Origin: an uncultured Collinsella sp.
GTDB lineage: Bacteria > Actinomycetota > Coriobacteriia > Coriobacteriales > Coriobacteriaceae
Direction of reading: 5' to 3'
DNA: 31,368 nt
NCBI GenBank assembly: GCA_902497025.1
Contig: CABVDJ010000029.1
Coordinates: 1 to 31,368 of the forward strand
The position numbers and the translations under genes are program-made. The notes under the pieces are model-generated. The model did not search any database and was not told the origin of the DNA. It saw only the letters and a program-made list of their open reading frames with translations. The stretch's first letter is position 1; each line of letters opens with the position of its first letter. Below are positions 6,724-14,440 of this stretch, one piece after another.

Positions 6724-7443
6724 CTACAGCTCCACGCAAGGATTGTCGCGGGTCACAAGCGTCTTAATGACAACCGTCGCTCCCAGATAGCGCTCAAGCA
6801 GCTCGGCTAAGCGATCGATCGCAGCCTGGCAATCCCCCATCCGCTCGGGCTCCACGCACTCAATCGCTAGGAACGCATCGGCCGAATCATCGGACAGCGC
6901 CGTGCGAACGCCGTCGCGCCAGTTCCAGCAGCGGCACACAGCGCCCGCATCATCGATGTAGGCGAGCTCGCCGGGCAGCGTCGGATCGTCCGTCTCCTCG
7001 CCAAGCGGCAAGAACGCATCGCCACCGTCGGTCACCTTCAGGCGAAGGTCCCCCTCGATCGCATGCAGATCCTCGCCTCCCACGGGCAGCGCGTAGGTCA
7101 GCGACACCGTGTTGTAAATATCCACCGCGGGCGTAATGTGGCCCACCGGCTTGCCTTTGAGCACGCGTTTGAGCAAGTTCTCGATCGAGCAGCGCGCGCC
7201 TTTCTTGGTCTTGAACAGACGATAGGCCTCGCGCCATGCCCTGACCGGTGCGTTCTCGCTGATAGTGTCGCTGGTCAGATGACGCTCCGCATCGATATTG
7301 GCGCGGTCGAGCAACGCCGCAATCGCATCCACGTCCTCTTGAGGAATCTGAGCCGTGGGCTTCATGCCCTCCACGACCACAACACCGACCGCTGCCTGCG
7401 GAAACAGCTCCCAGAATGAATCCTCGGCAATAAAGCTCTTCAT
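6724..7443 (-). CDS. B3/B4 tRNA-binding-domain protein
   Basis: A 239-residue protein that matches free-standing B3/B4 domains, the fold used for tRNA editing in the beta subunit of phenylalanyl-tRNA synthetase. The middle region, with NLLKRVLKGKPVGHITPAVD followed by YNTVSLTYALPVGGED, is the most characteristic part; the N-terminus (about residues 1-60) has the usual FPQAAVGVVVVEG strand. Free-standing members are thought to hydrolyse mischarged aminoacyl-tRNA or to bind amino-acid adducts, but this is not settled. The ATG at 7443 has GGGAG 7 bases upstream, preferred over the GTG at 7458. It is flanked by repeat copies 3 and 4 and seems to be a single-gene unit. Confidence 0.85.
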   Translation of the reverse strand: MKSFIAEDSFWELFPQAAVGVVVVEGMKPTAQIPQEDVDAIAALLDRANIDAERHLTSDTISENAPVRAWREAYRLFKTKKGARCSIENLLKRVLKGKPVGHITPAVDIYNTVSLTYALPVGGEDLHAIEGDLRLKVTDGGDAFLPLGEETDDPTLPGELAYIDDAGAVCRCWNWRDGVRTALSDDSADAFLAIECVEPERMGDCQAAIDRLAELLERYLGATVVIKTLVTRDNPCVEL

Positions 7444-7551
7444 ACGCTCTCCCTTCATTGTGCGCGCCCGAGTGAGGGCGCCTAAACAAAAAGCGCCCTT
7501 ACAACGGCCACCTTCAAAGTCCTACGGTGCCGTCACAAGAACGCTTGCGCT

Positions 7552-7573
7552 GTCCCCATCCGGAGAAGGGGAC
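7552..7573. repeat. Short GTCCCC/GGGGAC hairpin
   Basis: A 6-bp perfect inverted repeat, GTCCCC and GGGGAC, with a 10-base loop, between the B3/B4 gene and repeat copy 4. It shares the GGGGAC core of the other palindromes in this window and may be a decayed relative; it could also be chance. Confidence 0.3.
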
Positions 7574-7614
7574 GATATGTCAGGCGTATTGTAACCCGAG
7601 TCATCCACACGAGC

Positions 7615-7651
7615 AAAACCACCACAAAGGTGCCTGTCCCCTTTGTGGTGG
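7615..7651 (-). repeat. Palindromic repeat, copy 4
   Basis: Arms AAAACCACCACAAAGG and CCTTTGTGGTGG around TGCCTGTCC, with the outer right arm ending in GAT instead of TTT. It lies 19 bases beyond the pckA stop codon in the minus direction and may stabilise or end that transcript. Confidence 0.9.
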
Positions 7652-7670
7652 ATATGGACTCACGGCGAAG

Positions 7671-9341
7671 CTAGTGGCGGAGTCCCAGCAGGCCGCGGCC
7701 GTGATGACGGGCCTCGGCGGACACCTGGGCGTGCGGGCCGGCGGCTTTGACGGACTCGGGCAGGTGCGAGTACTTCTTCTCGAAGTTCTCCTCGAACATC
7801 ACGGCCAAGTTGTGCGCGGCCTCGTCGTAGCGAGCGGTGCTCTGCCAATACTGGCGCGGCACCAGGATGCCGTCGGGTACGCCGTGGCACGTGGTGGGAA
7901 TGTCGACGTTAAAGATGTCGTCGTGCACGAACTCGCTGTCCTCGATGGTACCGTCGAGGGCGCGGGCCACCAGGGCGCGCGTGTAGGCAAGCTTGATGCG
8001 ATGACCCACGCCGTAGCCGCCGCCGATCCAGCCGGTGTTGACCAGGTACACACGCGTGCGGCCGTCGGCGATGCGCTCACCGAGCATCTTGGCATAGACC
8101 ATGGGGTCGAGCGGCATAAACGGCTCGCCAAACAGCGAAGAGAACGTGGGCGTGGGCTCGGTGACGCCGACCTCGGTGCCGGGGATCTTGGCCGTAAAGC
8201 CCGTCACAAAGTGATACATGGCGGCGTCGGCCGTCAGGCGCGAGATGGGCGGCAGCACGCCAAAGGCATCGCAGGTCAGGAAGAGCACGACGCTTGGAGT
8301 GGTGCCCATGCCCTTGGTCCACGCGTTGGGAATGTGCTCCACAGGGTATGCCACGCGCGTGTTGTGCGTGATCGAGATGTCGTCGTAGTTGGGCTTGCGG
8401 TTCTCGTCGAGCACCACGTTTTCGCAGATCGCGCCAAAGCGGACAGCGTTGAAGATCTCGGGCTCGTGGAACGCGTCCAGGCCCTCGCATTTGGCGTAGC
8501 AGCCACCTTCGATGTTGAAGATGCCCATGTCGGACCAACCGTGCTCGTCGTCGCCGATCAGCAGCCGCGTGGGGTTGGCCGAAAGCGTGGTCTTGCCCGT
8601 GCCCGAAAGGCCAAAGAACACGGCGGTCTCGTGCGTGACGGGATCCATGCTGGCCGAGCAGTGCATGGGTAGCACGTCGTCCTCGACGGGCAGCAGGTAA
8701 TTCATGACGCTGAAGATGGACTTTTTGATTTCGCCGGAGTAACCGGTGCCGGCAACCAAAATCACGCGCTCCTGGAAGTTGATGACCACGGCGGCGCTGG
8801 AGTTGAGGCCCTTAATGGCGGGATCGCACTGGTAGCCGGGAGCGGCGAGCACGCAGAAGTCCGGCTCGCCGGTGCGTGCGATTTCACGGGCAAGCGGGCG
8901 GGCGAGCATCTGCTTAATAAAGAGCGCTTGGCTGGCACGCTCGCAGGCGACAAGCAGGCGACGCGTATGGTTGCGATCGGCACCGGCCATACCGCGAGTG
9001 ACGAACACATCGCGCTCGTTGAGGTAGTTGACGATACCGGCCTTGATGGCCTCGTAGCTCTCGGCAGAAAGCGGGCGGTTGACGGCACCCCAGGCAATCT
9101 TGTCGTGAACATCGGGGGTGTCAACGATAAAGCGGTCATTGGGGGAACGACCAGTGCGCTCCCCCGTCTCGATCACCAGCGCGCCGTTGGATGCCATGCG
9201 GCCTTCTTCGCGGCGGATGGCGTGCTCGACGAGCTCCGCGGCGGATAGATCGACCAGCAGACGGGGCTGATTCTCGGCGGGATCTTCGACCAGCGCAATA
9301 CCAAAGTTGGACAGAACTTCTGCAGGGGCAACACCAGGCAT
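7671..9341 (-). CDS. pckA: Phosphoenolpyruvate carboxykinase (ATP)
   Basis: A cytoplasmic enzyme of 556 residues that interconverts oxaloacetate plus ATP with phosphoenolpyruvate, CO2 and ADP. In gut anaerobes it often runs towards oxaloacetate to fix CO2 and gain ATP. Family signatures are intact: the substrate-binding ETGERTGRSPNDRF near residue 60, GTGYSGEIKKSIFSVMNY near residue 205, the kinase-1a P-loop GLSGTGKT near residue 243, and the kinase-2 LIGDDEHGW with metal-binding aspartates. The ATG at 9341 has an ideal AAAGGAGG ribosome binding site. Two palindromes upstream, including a LacI-type 16-mer, suggest catabolite control. The lactate permease gene lies upstream on the same strand, separated by a cluster of palindromes. 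Confidence 0.97.
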   Translation of the reverse strand: MPGVAPAEVLSNFGIALVEDPAENQPRLLVDLSAAELVEHAIRREEGRMASNGALVIETGERTGRSPNDRFIVDTPDVHDKIAWGAVNRPLSAESYEAIKAGIVNYLNERDVFVTRGMAGADRNHTRRLLVACERASQALFIKQMLARPLAREIARTGEPDFCVLAAPGYQCDPAIKGLNSSAAVVINFQERVILVAGTGYSGEIKKSIFSVMNYLLPVEDDVLPMHCSASMDPVTHETAVFFGLSGTGKTTLSANPTRLLIGDDEHGWSDMGIFNIEGGCYAKCEGLDAFHEPEIFNAVRFGAICENVVLDENRKPNYDDISITHNTRVAYPVEHIPNAWTKGMGTTPSVVLFLTCDAFGVLPPISRLTADAAMYHFVTGFTAKIPGTEVGVTEPTPTFSSLFGEPFMPLDPMVYAKMLGERIADGRTRVYLVNTGWIGGGYGVGHRIKLAYTRALVARALDGTIEDSEFVHDDIFNVDIPTTCHGVPDGILVPRQYWQSTARYDEAAHNLAVMFEENFEKKYSHLPESVKAAGPHAQVSAEARHHGRGLLGLRH

Positions 9342-9382
9342 GGGGCCTCCTTTAAAAGCGCGACACGTGGACGCGGCGCGCA

Positions 9383-9398
9383 CTTTACTCACGTAAAG
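9383..9398. promoter_or_regulatory. Palindrome CTTTAC-N4-GTAAAG upstream of pckA
   Basis: A perfect 6-bp inverted repeat with a 4-base spacer, about 42-57 bases upstream of the pckA start codon. It could be an operator overlapping the transcription start, or a small hairpin in the leader. Confidence 0.35.
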
Positions 9399-9415
9399 CC
9401 CGTTGTACCCGATAT

Positions 9416-9431
9416 GCAAAAACGTTTTTGC
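9416..9431. promoter_or_regulatory. LacI-type operator candidate of pckA
   Basis: GCAAAAACGTTTTTGC is a perfect 16-bp palindrome with a central CG, the typical form of operators bound by LacI-family regulators (compare PurR, and the catabolite-responsive sites of CcpA). On the minus strand it lies between TTGCCG and TATCGG, spaced 16 bases apart, so it may sit in the spacer of the pckA promoter. Which regulator binds is unknown. Confidence 0.5.
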
Positions 9432-9480
9432 GGCAACGGCGAAGCGCCCGCCCAACGGTCAAAAATCGCAGGCAAGCGGC

Positions 9481-9556
9481 CTAGTCGTTAGGGACGCTTT
9501 TAAACGACTAGTCATTGGGGACACTCTTGAACAGACAACATTCAAGGAGTGTCCCC
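9481..9556 (+). repeat. Paired direct repeats and two hairpins with GGGAC cores
   Basis: Two 24-base direct repeats start at 9481 and 9508 and differ only at five positions, all transitions; both begin CTAGTC and contain GGGAC. The first unit closes as a hairpin (CTAGTCGTT 9481-9489 with AACGACTAG 9503-9511). The second forms a hairpin of about 15 bp (9517-9531 with 9541-9556, one bulged base). They look like two diverged copies of one mobile or amplified palindrome. Confidence 0.75.
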
Positions 9557-9560
9557 GGAT

Positions 9561-9618
9561 GCCGGCACTTAGGGACGTTCCCAAAGTGCCGGCACATAAG
9601 GAACGTCCCTAAGTGCCG
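9561..9618. repeat. Two mutually exclusive perfect hairpins after lctP
   Basis: The segment from 9563 to 9581 is perfectly inverted at 9600-9618 (19 bp, AGGGACGTTCC core). The same left arm can instead pair at 9561-9570 with 9584-9593 (GCCGGCACTT/AAGTGCCGGC). Only one fold can form at a time. It begins one base after the lctP stop codon in the minus direction. There is no T run, so it is not a standard terminator. Confidence 0.8.
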
Positions 9619-9619
9619 A

Positions 9620-11191
9620 CTACAGCGGCAGGCCTTGGCCGAGCATGGCTATGGCGCTCATCAGGACCAGCATGCCGGCGGCGTAGGGCAGGACGGCGCC
9701 CAGGAGTTCGGCATCCTTACCGCGCACGAGCACGGCGGCAAGACCAATGGCGAGGGTCTGCGGCGAGATCATCTTACCGGCGGCGACGCCCAGGGCGTTC
9801 AACGCGACCATCCAGTAGTCGCTCACACCCAGCGCAGTGGCAGCCTGGCTCTGAATGGGGCCAAACAGCATGCCCGAGGACGTGCCCGAGCCGGTCACAA
9901 ACGCACCGACTGCGCCGATCCACGGAGCCAGAATCGGGTACAGCCCACCGGCGACGGCGATGCAGAACGCGCTGATCGAAGAGATCATGCCCGCATAGCC
10001 CATCACCTTGGCACAGCCCAGCACCGAAAGCATCGTGATCACCGTCGGCATCATCTGCTTCACAGTCGCGGCCAGCACCTCGCCCATCATGCGTGGCGAA
10101 GCACCCTGAATGGCACCGCCGGCAAACGCCGCCAGGAAAATCCAGACGCCCGGCGTGTTGATCCACGAAAACGTAAGCGTACCGGGATTCTCACCGCAAT
10201 ACACCTGCACGTGGCTCGCAAACGGCGCGAGCGCGGCATGTACAGCGGGCACCAGGTTAGACGTGCCCAGCAGCAACACAAAGATCAGGATGAAGCACGA
10301 CCAGGCCGAAAGCGCCGACTTAACGGTGAGCTTCTCCCCCGCCTCGATATTCATGTGAAAGCGTGCGTCCAGACGCCCCGACTTCTCGGCACGCATGGCA
10401 AGCGCAGCTGTCAGCGCGAGCGAAACGATGGATCCTACGACCACGGCCAGCTCGGGGCCCACAAACATGGCAACGACCAGAGCCGCGCCGACAAACGACA
10501 CGCCGGAGAGCAACGCCACGCCGGCAACACCGTGCAGACGCTCGCCCACACTCGCGGCATTGCCCTGGTCATCGGCAACACGGCCCGCAACCAGCACAAT
10601 AAATAGCGGCATCACCACAAAGAACGGCGCGAGCTGCACCAGCTGAACGGTCGCTAGGTGAAGGGAATCCAAACCCACCAGGTCGGCAACGGACACCGTG
10701 GGGATGCCGATGGAGCCGTAGGGCGTGGGCACGCCGTTGGCCAGCAGGCAGATGAGCACGGCAGGCACGGCCTCAAAGCCCAGGCCCGCGAGCATGCCGG
10801 CGGGAATGGCGACAGCGGTACCGAAGCCGGCCATGCCCTCCATAAAGCCACCGAAGCACCAAGCCACGAGCAGCGCCAGCAGACGGCGGTCGCTGCTGAT
10901 GGAGGTGATCATGCTGCCGATCACGTCCATGGCGCCCGTACGAACGCACAGGTTATACGTGAACACCGCGGCGATGATCACCAGGACGATGGGCCACAGA
11001 GCCATCAAAAAACCTTCGAGCGAGGCGGTCGCGATCTGCGCTGCCGGCAGGTGCCACCATGCGAAGGCAAGCAAGCACGAAAGGACAAACGATCCGATAG
11101 CGGCCTTCCAAGCTGGCCATTTAAAGCACAGCAGCATCACGACCAGCCAAATAATCGGCACAAGAGCCAGTAAGAATGCGGCGACGTCCAT
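9620..11191 (-). CDS. lctP: L-lactate permease (LctP family)
   Basis: A polytopic inner-membrane transporter of 523 residues in the LctP family, which moves lactate (or glycolate) with protons. Hydrophobic segments fill almost the whole length, about 12-14 helices. Family landmarks include FGGFMEGMAGFGTAVAIP near residue 115, LLANGVPTPYGSIGIP near residue 150 and, near the C-terminus, GAFVTGSGTSSGMLFGPIQSQAA. GGAG lies about 11 bases upstream of the ATG at 11191. It is divergent from the flippase gene, with a TTGAAC-N5-GTTCAA palindrome in the shared intergenic region. No lactate dehydrogenase is next to it. Uptake versus export cannot be told. Confidence 0.95.
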   Translation of the reverse strand: MDVAAFLLALVPIIWLVVMLLCFKWPAWKAAIGSFVLSCLLAFAWWHLPAAQIATASLEGFLMALWPIVLVIIAAVFTYNLCVRTGAMDVIGSMITSISSDRRLLALLVAWCFGGFMEGMAGFGTAVAIPAGMLAGLGFEAVPAVLICLLANGVPTPYGSIGIPTVSVADLVGLDSLHLATVQLVQLAPFFVVMPLFIVLVAGRVADDQGNAASVGERLHGVAGVALLSGVSFVGAALVVAMFVGPELAVVVGSIVSLALTAALAMRAEKSGRLDARFHMNIEAGEKLTVKSALSAWSCFILIFVLLLGTSNLVPAVHAALAPFASHVQVYCGENPGTLTFSWINTPGVWIFLAAFAGGAIQGASPRMMGEVLAATVKQMMPTVITMLSVLGCAKVMGYAGMISSISAFCIAVAGGLYPILAPWIGAVGAFVTGSGTSSGMLFGPIQSQAATALGVSDYWMVALNALGVAAGKMISPQTLAIGLAAVLVRGKDAELLGAVLPYAAGMLVLMSAIAMLGQGLPL

Positions 11192-11295
11192 AGGTAGAAG
11201 CTCCTTGGTACCGCGTGGGCGGCATCGGGGGTGTCACAAAACTTCAACAGGATACCGCACGTTTACCGACAAATTACAGCCGCCCGCCGAAATTA

Positions 11296-11312
11296 TTGAA
11301 CAATCCGTTCAA
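11296..11312. promoter_or_regulatory. Palindrome TTGAAC-N5-GTTCAA between lctP and flippase
   Basis: A perfect 6-bp inverted repeat with a 5-base spacer in the 180-base divergent region. It lies 26-42 bases upstream of a -10-like TATACT (11338-11343) that would serve the flippase gene. It may be an operator for either gene. Confidence 0.4.
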
Positions 11313-11371
11313 AAACACGAGCGAACACCGTCGCGTCTATACTAAAGCGCAGCAATAGAAAGGACTCCGCT

Positions 11372-12952
11372 TTGAGTATCACGCCCCTCGATAGCATTCG
11401 CCGCGCCATCGCCCGCCGCAACGGCACCTCCAACCCCGCTGCATCGAAGGACGGCGCCGCGAAGGCCCAGGGCGGCCGCATCGAGAACGGCCTCTTCCCT
11501 GCCTCGCACACTGCCGAGGAACTCGCACGCATCCAAGAGCTGAGTCAGCGCAACGCCGGCGGGCCCGATAGCAGCCAAGCCACACGTCGCCGGCGCGAAC
11601 GCGATCGGGAGCCCGGCCCCGTCCGCCGCATGGTCAACGCTTGGTGGAACCGTCTGCTCGGCGCCGTCTACGGCGGCGGGTTCTCCATGCAGGAAGCGGA
11701 ATACGAGGAGCACGCCACCCGCCGCGATTACCTTTGGAATGCTCTCGGCACCGCCGTGTGGGGCTTGGCGTTTCCGCTGCTCACCATCGTGTCCACACAG
11801 CTCGTGGGCGCCGAAGAAGCCGGCAAGTTCTCCATCGCCTTTGTCACCGGCACGCTCATCATGATCGCGTGCAACTACGGCGTGCGCAATTTCCAGGTCT
11901 CGGACATCGACGAAAAGACGTCCTTCGCCTCCTACCAGCTCAATCGTTGGATCTGCGGAGCGCTCGCCCTAGGCTGCGGCCTCATGTATAGCAGCGCCCG
12001 CGGCTATGACGCGCAGATGGCGACGATCGGCCTGGGCGTCTACCTGTATAAGGTCATCGACGGCGTCGCCGACGTGTACGAAGGCCGCCTGCAGCAGGCC
12101 GACAAACTCTACTTGGCTGGAATGAGCCAAACGCTACGCTCCGTCGGCGTCATCGCGGTCTTCAGCGTGGCGCTGTTCCTCACGCGCAGCATGCCCATCG
12201 CGGCCATGGACATGGGTGTCACCGCGATCGCCTCGCTCGTGCTGGTCACCGCGCCGCTCGCCCTGCTCGAGACCGAAAAATCGCGCCGCGTGAGCCTGCG
12301 CGAGGTCGGCCACCTGTTTGTCCAGTGCGCCCCGCTCTTTGGTGCACTGTTCCTGTTCAACCTTATCGAGAGCATGCCCAAGTTTGTGATGGAAGGCACG
12401 CTGGCATACAAATATCAGCTGTACTTTAATGCCCTGTTCTTTCCTGCGCAGGCTATTTTGCTGAGCATTGGATTTATCTATAAACCGCAGCTCCTGCGCT
12501 TGTCGAACATTTGGGCTAATCCTCGCAAGCGTCGTCGCTTTGACCTGATTATTGTTGCCGTTATGGCGCTGATCGTGGTCATCACCGGCATGTGCGCCGC
12601 ATTTATGGCAGGTCCCGGTATTCCCCTCATGAGCTTTATGTACGGCCTCAGCTTTGAGCGCTACCGTACGCTGGCGCTGCTGATGGTCGTCGCCGGCGGC
12701 GTCACCGCGGCCATCGACTTTATCTACGCCATCATCACGGTGCTACGCCACGCTAGAGACGTCACCAAGATCTACCTGATCTGCTTCGCCGTAAGCGTGG
12801 TGCTGCCGGTGATCCTGATTAAGCTGCTGGGTCTGATGGGCGCTGTAGTGAGCTACCTAGCCATCATGGCCCTACTCCTGGTGCTGCTGATAATCGAGTA
12901 CCGCCGCATCCGCCAACGCATCGAACGCGACCGCAACCCATACGGCGCCTAA
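11372..12952 (+). CDS. Wzx/MATE-like polysaccharide flippase family membrane protein
   Basis: A 526-residue membrane protein with a long cytoplasmic N-terminus (about 115 residues, rich in Arg, Pro and Ala) followed by some 12 hydrophobic segments, the pattern of Wzx/MurJ/MATE-type lipid-linked polysaccharide exporters. The segment starting TRRDYLWNALGTAVWGLAFPLLTIV is the first membrane helix and resembles oligosaccharide flippases. The start is TTG at 11372, supported by AAAGGA 7 bases upstream and by the lack of an earlier start; TATACT at 11338-11343 is a likely -10. Glycosyltransferases are not adjacent, so the cargo is unknown. The extended N-terminus is unusual for Wzx proteins. Confidence 0.8.
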   Translation: MSITPLDSIRRAIARRNGTSNPAASKDGAAKAQGGRIENGLFPASHTAEELARIQELSQRNAGGPDSSQATRRRRERDREPGPVRRMVNAWWNRLLGAVYGGGFSMQEAEYEEHATRRDYLWNALGTAVWGLAFPLLTIVSTQLVGAEEAGKFSIAFVTGTLIMIACNYGVRNFQVSDIDEKTSFASYQLNRWICGALALGCGLMYSSARGYDAQMATIGLGVYLYKVIDGVADVYEGRLQQADKLYLAGMSQTLRSVGVIAVFSVALFLTRSMPIAAMDMGVTAIASLVLVTAPLALLETEKSRRVSLREVGHLFVQCAPLFGALFLFNLIESMPKFVMEGTLAYKYQLYFNALFFPAQAILLSIGFIYKPQLLRLSNIWANPRKRRRFDLIIVAVMALIVVITGMCAAFMAGPGIPLMSFMYGLSFERYRTLALLMVVAGGVTAAIDFIYAIITVLRHARDVTKIYLICFAVSVVLPVILIKLLGLMGAVVSYLAIMALLLVLLIIEYRRIRQRIERDRNPYGA

Positions 12953-13031
12953 TTAGCTGCCCGGTCACCGGAATTTGCGATGGAATCACCCCGTCTGGGG
13001 TCTCGTTGCGGACAATATTCATCACGCAAAA

Positions 13032-13154
13032 CTAAGTGAGTAGACTTTTACCGAATCCCCGACCACACCAACAGAGCACAAGTCTGTGACCTGCGGTTTT
13101 ATTGAGGCAAATATGTTGGGTGCTCGGCATTTCCAAAAAAGTCTACTCACTTAG
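13032..13154. repeat. 123-bp element bounded by 18-bp perfect inverted repeats
   Basis: CTAAGTGAGTAGACTTTT at 13032-13049 is exactly inverted at 13137-13154. The 87 bases between have no reading frame of note. Two inner pairs, CCAACA (13068) with TGTTGG (13114) and GAGCAC (13074) with GTGCTC (13120), cross each other and could form a pseudoknot if transcribed. No target-site duplication is evident. It may be a MITE-like repeat, a structured RNA or a pair of regulator sites. It lies in the 395-base gap after the flippase, which holds only this and the next terminator. Confidence 0.7.
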
Positions 13155-13176
13155 CAAGCGGGCAGCCAAAAAAGAA

Positions 13177-13214
13177 CCGCCGCGACGTCGTTTGACTCCG
13201 TTGCGACGGTTTTT
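13177..13214 (+). terminator. Terminator between convergent genes
   Basis: CCGCCGCGACG pairs with CGTTGCGACGG (one mismatch, one G-U) and is followed by TTTTT on the plus strand. A run of six As just upstream gives a T-run on the minus strand, so it could stop transcripts from both the flippase and the phosphatase genes. Confidence 0.6.
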
Positions 13215-13347
13215 CGAGCATTTTCGCGCTGTCGAGGACGCAGACGCTCCTCATTTCTAGCGCTTACCGAGCAAGAAGGCGCTACTCTCCGAAAGTAGTC
13301 AAAAAAGCCCCGTCCCAAATTAGCTACGGTAGATCGGCGGAACAAGG

Positions 13348-14187
13348 TTATTCGCCCGGGTTGATATTCGCGTAGAACTCCGCCCCATCATCGAGCCGCA
13401 GGATGCCCACGCGACCGAACTCGGAGCCGGTGGCGGCAGCGCAGTCGATGTCGATGCGATCGGGCACACCGGCGGCATCCTCGCCGCCCAGGCGCACAAT
13501 CTGCCCGCGGCCCGACTCCTCATCGAGCCCCGCAAGACCACCGACCTCGCAATAACGCCCGAGCGACACCGTTGGCGTGTGACCGCTCACCACGACCGGA
13601 CCCTTGCCCTCGGCAGAAAGCAGCCCGGTCGGCACATCCCAATAGCCGTGACGAATCCACAGCAGGTCATCGGACGACTGTACCGCGAGCATCTGCTGCA
13701 GCAGCTCGCGATCGGCACTCACCGCACCGACGCCATCGGCACAATCGACGCCATGCTCAAGCAAAAACGCGCGCGCCGCCTTCATCTCGATTCCAGCATG
13801 TACCAGCAGATACGGGCGCTCCTCGGTCTCGACCACCGCGTAGAGCGGCAGCGCGGCCATCCATCGCACGAGCTCCTCGTATGCCTCAAATTCCATGTCG
13901 TTGAGCTGCTCGCGCGTCGTCCAGCCACCGTTGATATCCCAGGTCTCGGCATCGAGCGGATCCTGACCAATGATGGCATCGAGCATGATCTGCTCGTGAT
14001 TACCCTTGAGCACGTGGGCGTTGGGCAGCGAGCGCACGAGCTTAATAACGCCGACCGGATCGGGCCCGCGATCGATCATGTCGCCCAGCACGTACAGCGT
14101 GTCGTCGGACGTCAACGAGATCTTAGACAGGGCCTCGTCAAGCGCACGCACGTGCCCGTGAGCATCAGATGTCACATAGATCGCCAT
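13348..14187 (-). CDS. PPP-family serine/threonine phosphatase-like metallophosphoesterase
   Basis: A 279-residue calcineurin-like metallophosphoesterase of the PPP (PrpA/lambda phosphatase) type. The metal-binding motifs appear in order: D-x-H as TSDAHGH (residues 7-11), GDMIDRG (about residues 35-41) and GNHE (about residues 62-65), with further histidines in LLVHAG and SGHTP. Likely substrates are phosphoproteins or dinucleoside polyphosphates; sequence alone does not decide. The ATG at 14187 has AAGGAG upstream. It has its own promoter with an unusual triple AACTT-type operator, and it is divergent from the antiporter gene. Confidence 0.9.
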   Translation of the reverse strand: MAIYVTSDAHGHVRALDEALSKISLTSDDTLYVLGDMIDRGPDPVGVIKLVRSLPNAHVLKGNHEQIMLDAIIGQDPLDAETWDINGGWTTREQLNDMEFEAYEELVRWMAALPLYAVVETEERPYLLVHAGIEMKAARAFLLEHGVDCADGVGAVSADRELLQQMLAVQSSDDLLWIRHGYWDVPTGLLSAEGKGPVVVSGHTPTVSLGRYCEVGGLAGLDEESGRGQIVRLGGEDAAGVPDRIDIDCAAATGSEFGRVGILRLDDGAEFYANINPGE

Positions 14188-14234
14188 GGTACGCCTCTCC
14201 TTGCATTGCGGCCGAAGCCCGGCGCCGCAACTAA

Positions 14235-14251
14235 AACTTCAAGTTGAACTT
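14235..14251. promoter_or_regulatory. Triple AACTT/AAGTT operator candidate
   Basis: Three alternating half-sites, AACTT-C-AAGTT-G-AACTT, produce three overlapping palindromes within 17 bases. It starts about 5 bases after the predicted transcription start of the phosphatase gene, a normal repressor position. Confidence 0.4.
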
Positions 14252-14262
14252 AAACGTTACCC

Positions 14263-14291
14263 ATTGTACTCCGTTGCAATAAAGCTGGAAA
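14263..14291 (-). promoter_or_regulatory. Promoter of the phosphatase gene
   Basis: On the minus strand TTTCCA (14291-14286) and TACAAT (14268-14263) are 17 bases apart, matching 4 and 5 of 6 consensus bases. Transcription would start near 14256, about 70 bases before the start codon. Confidence 0.55.
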
Positions 14292-14440
14292 GGGTTTCCG
14301 AGCAGAGGCAAAGACGGCAGCCGTCTATGACGATATCGCGCACGCCCGCAATCCAACCCCATAAACCCACCATCTTTGGGTACAAATAACCGCAGGCAAC
14401 TGACCGTGCCACGCCAACCAACCAGGAGCGGACACCATCC

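Noticed and set aside
4673..7651. Possible CRISPR array
   Set aside because: The repeats are full palindromes separated by whole genes at irregular distances, occur in both orientations, and no cas genes are present.
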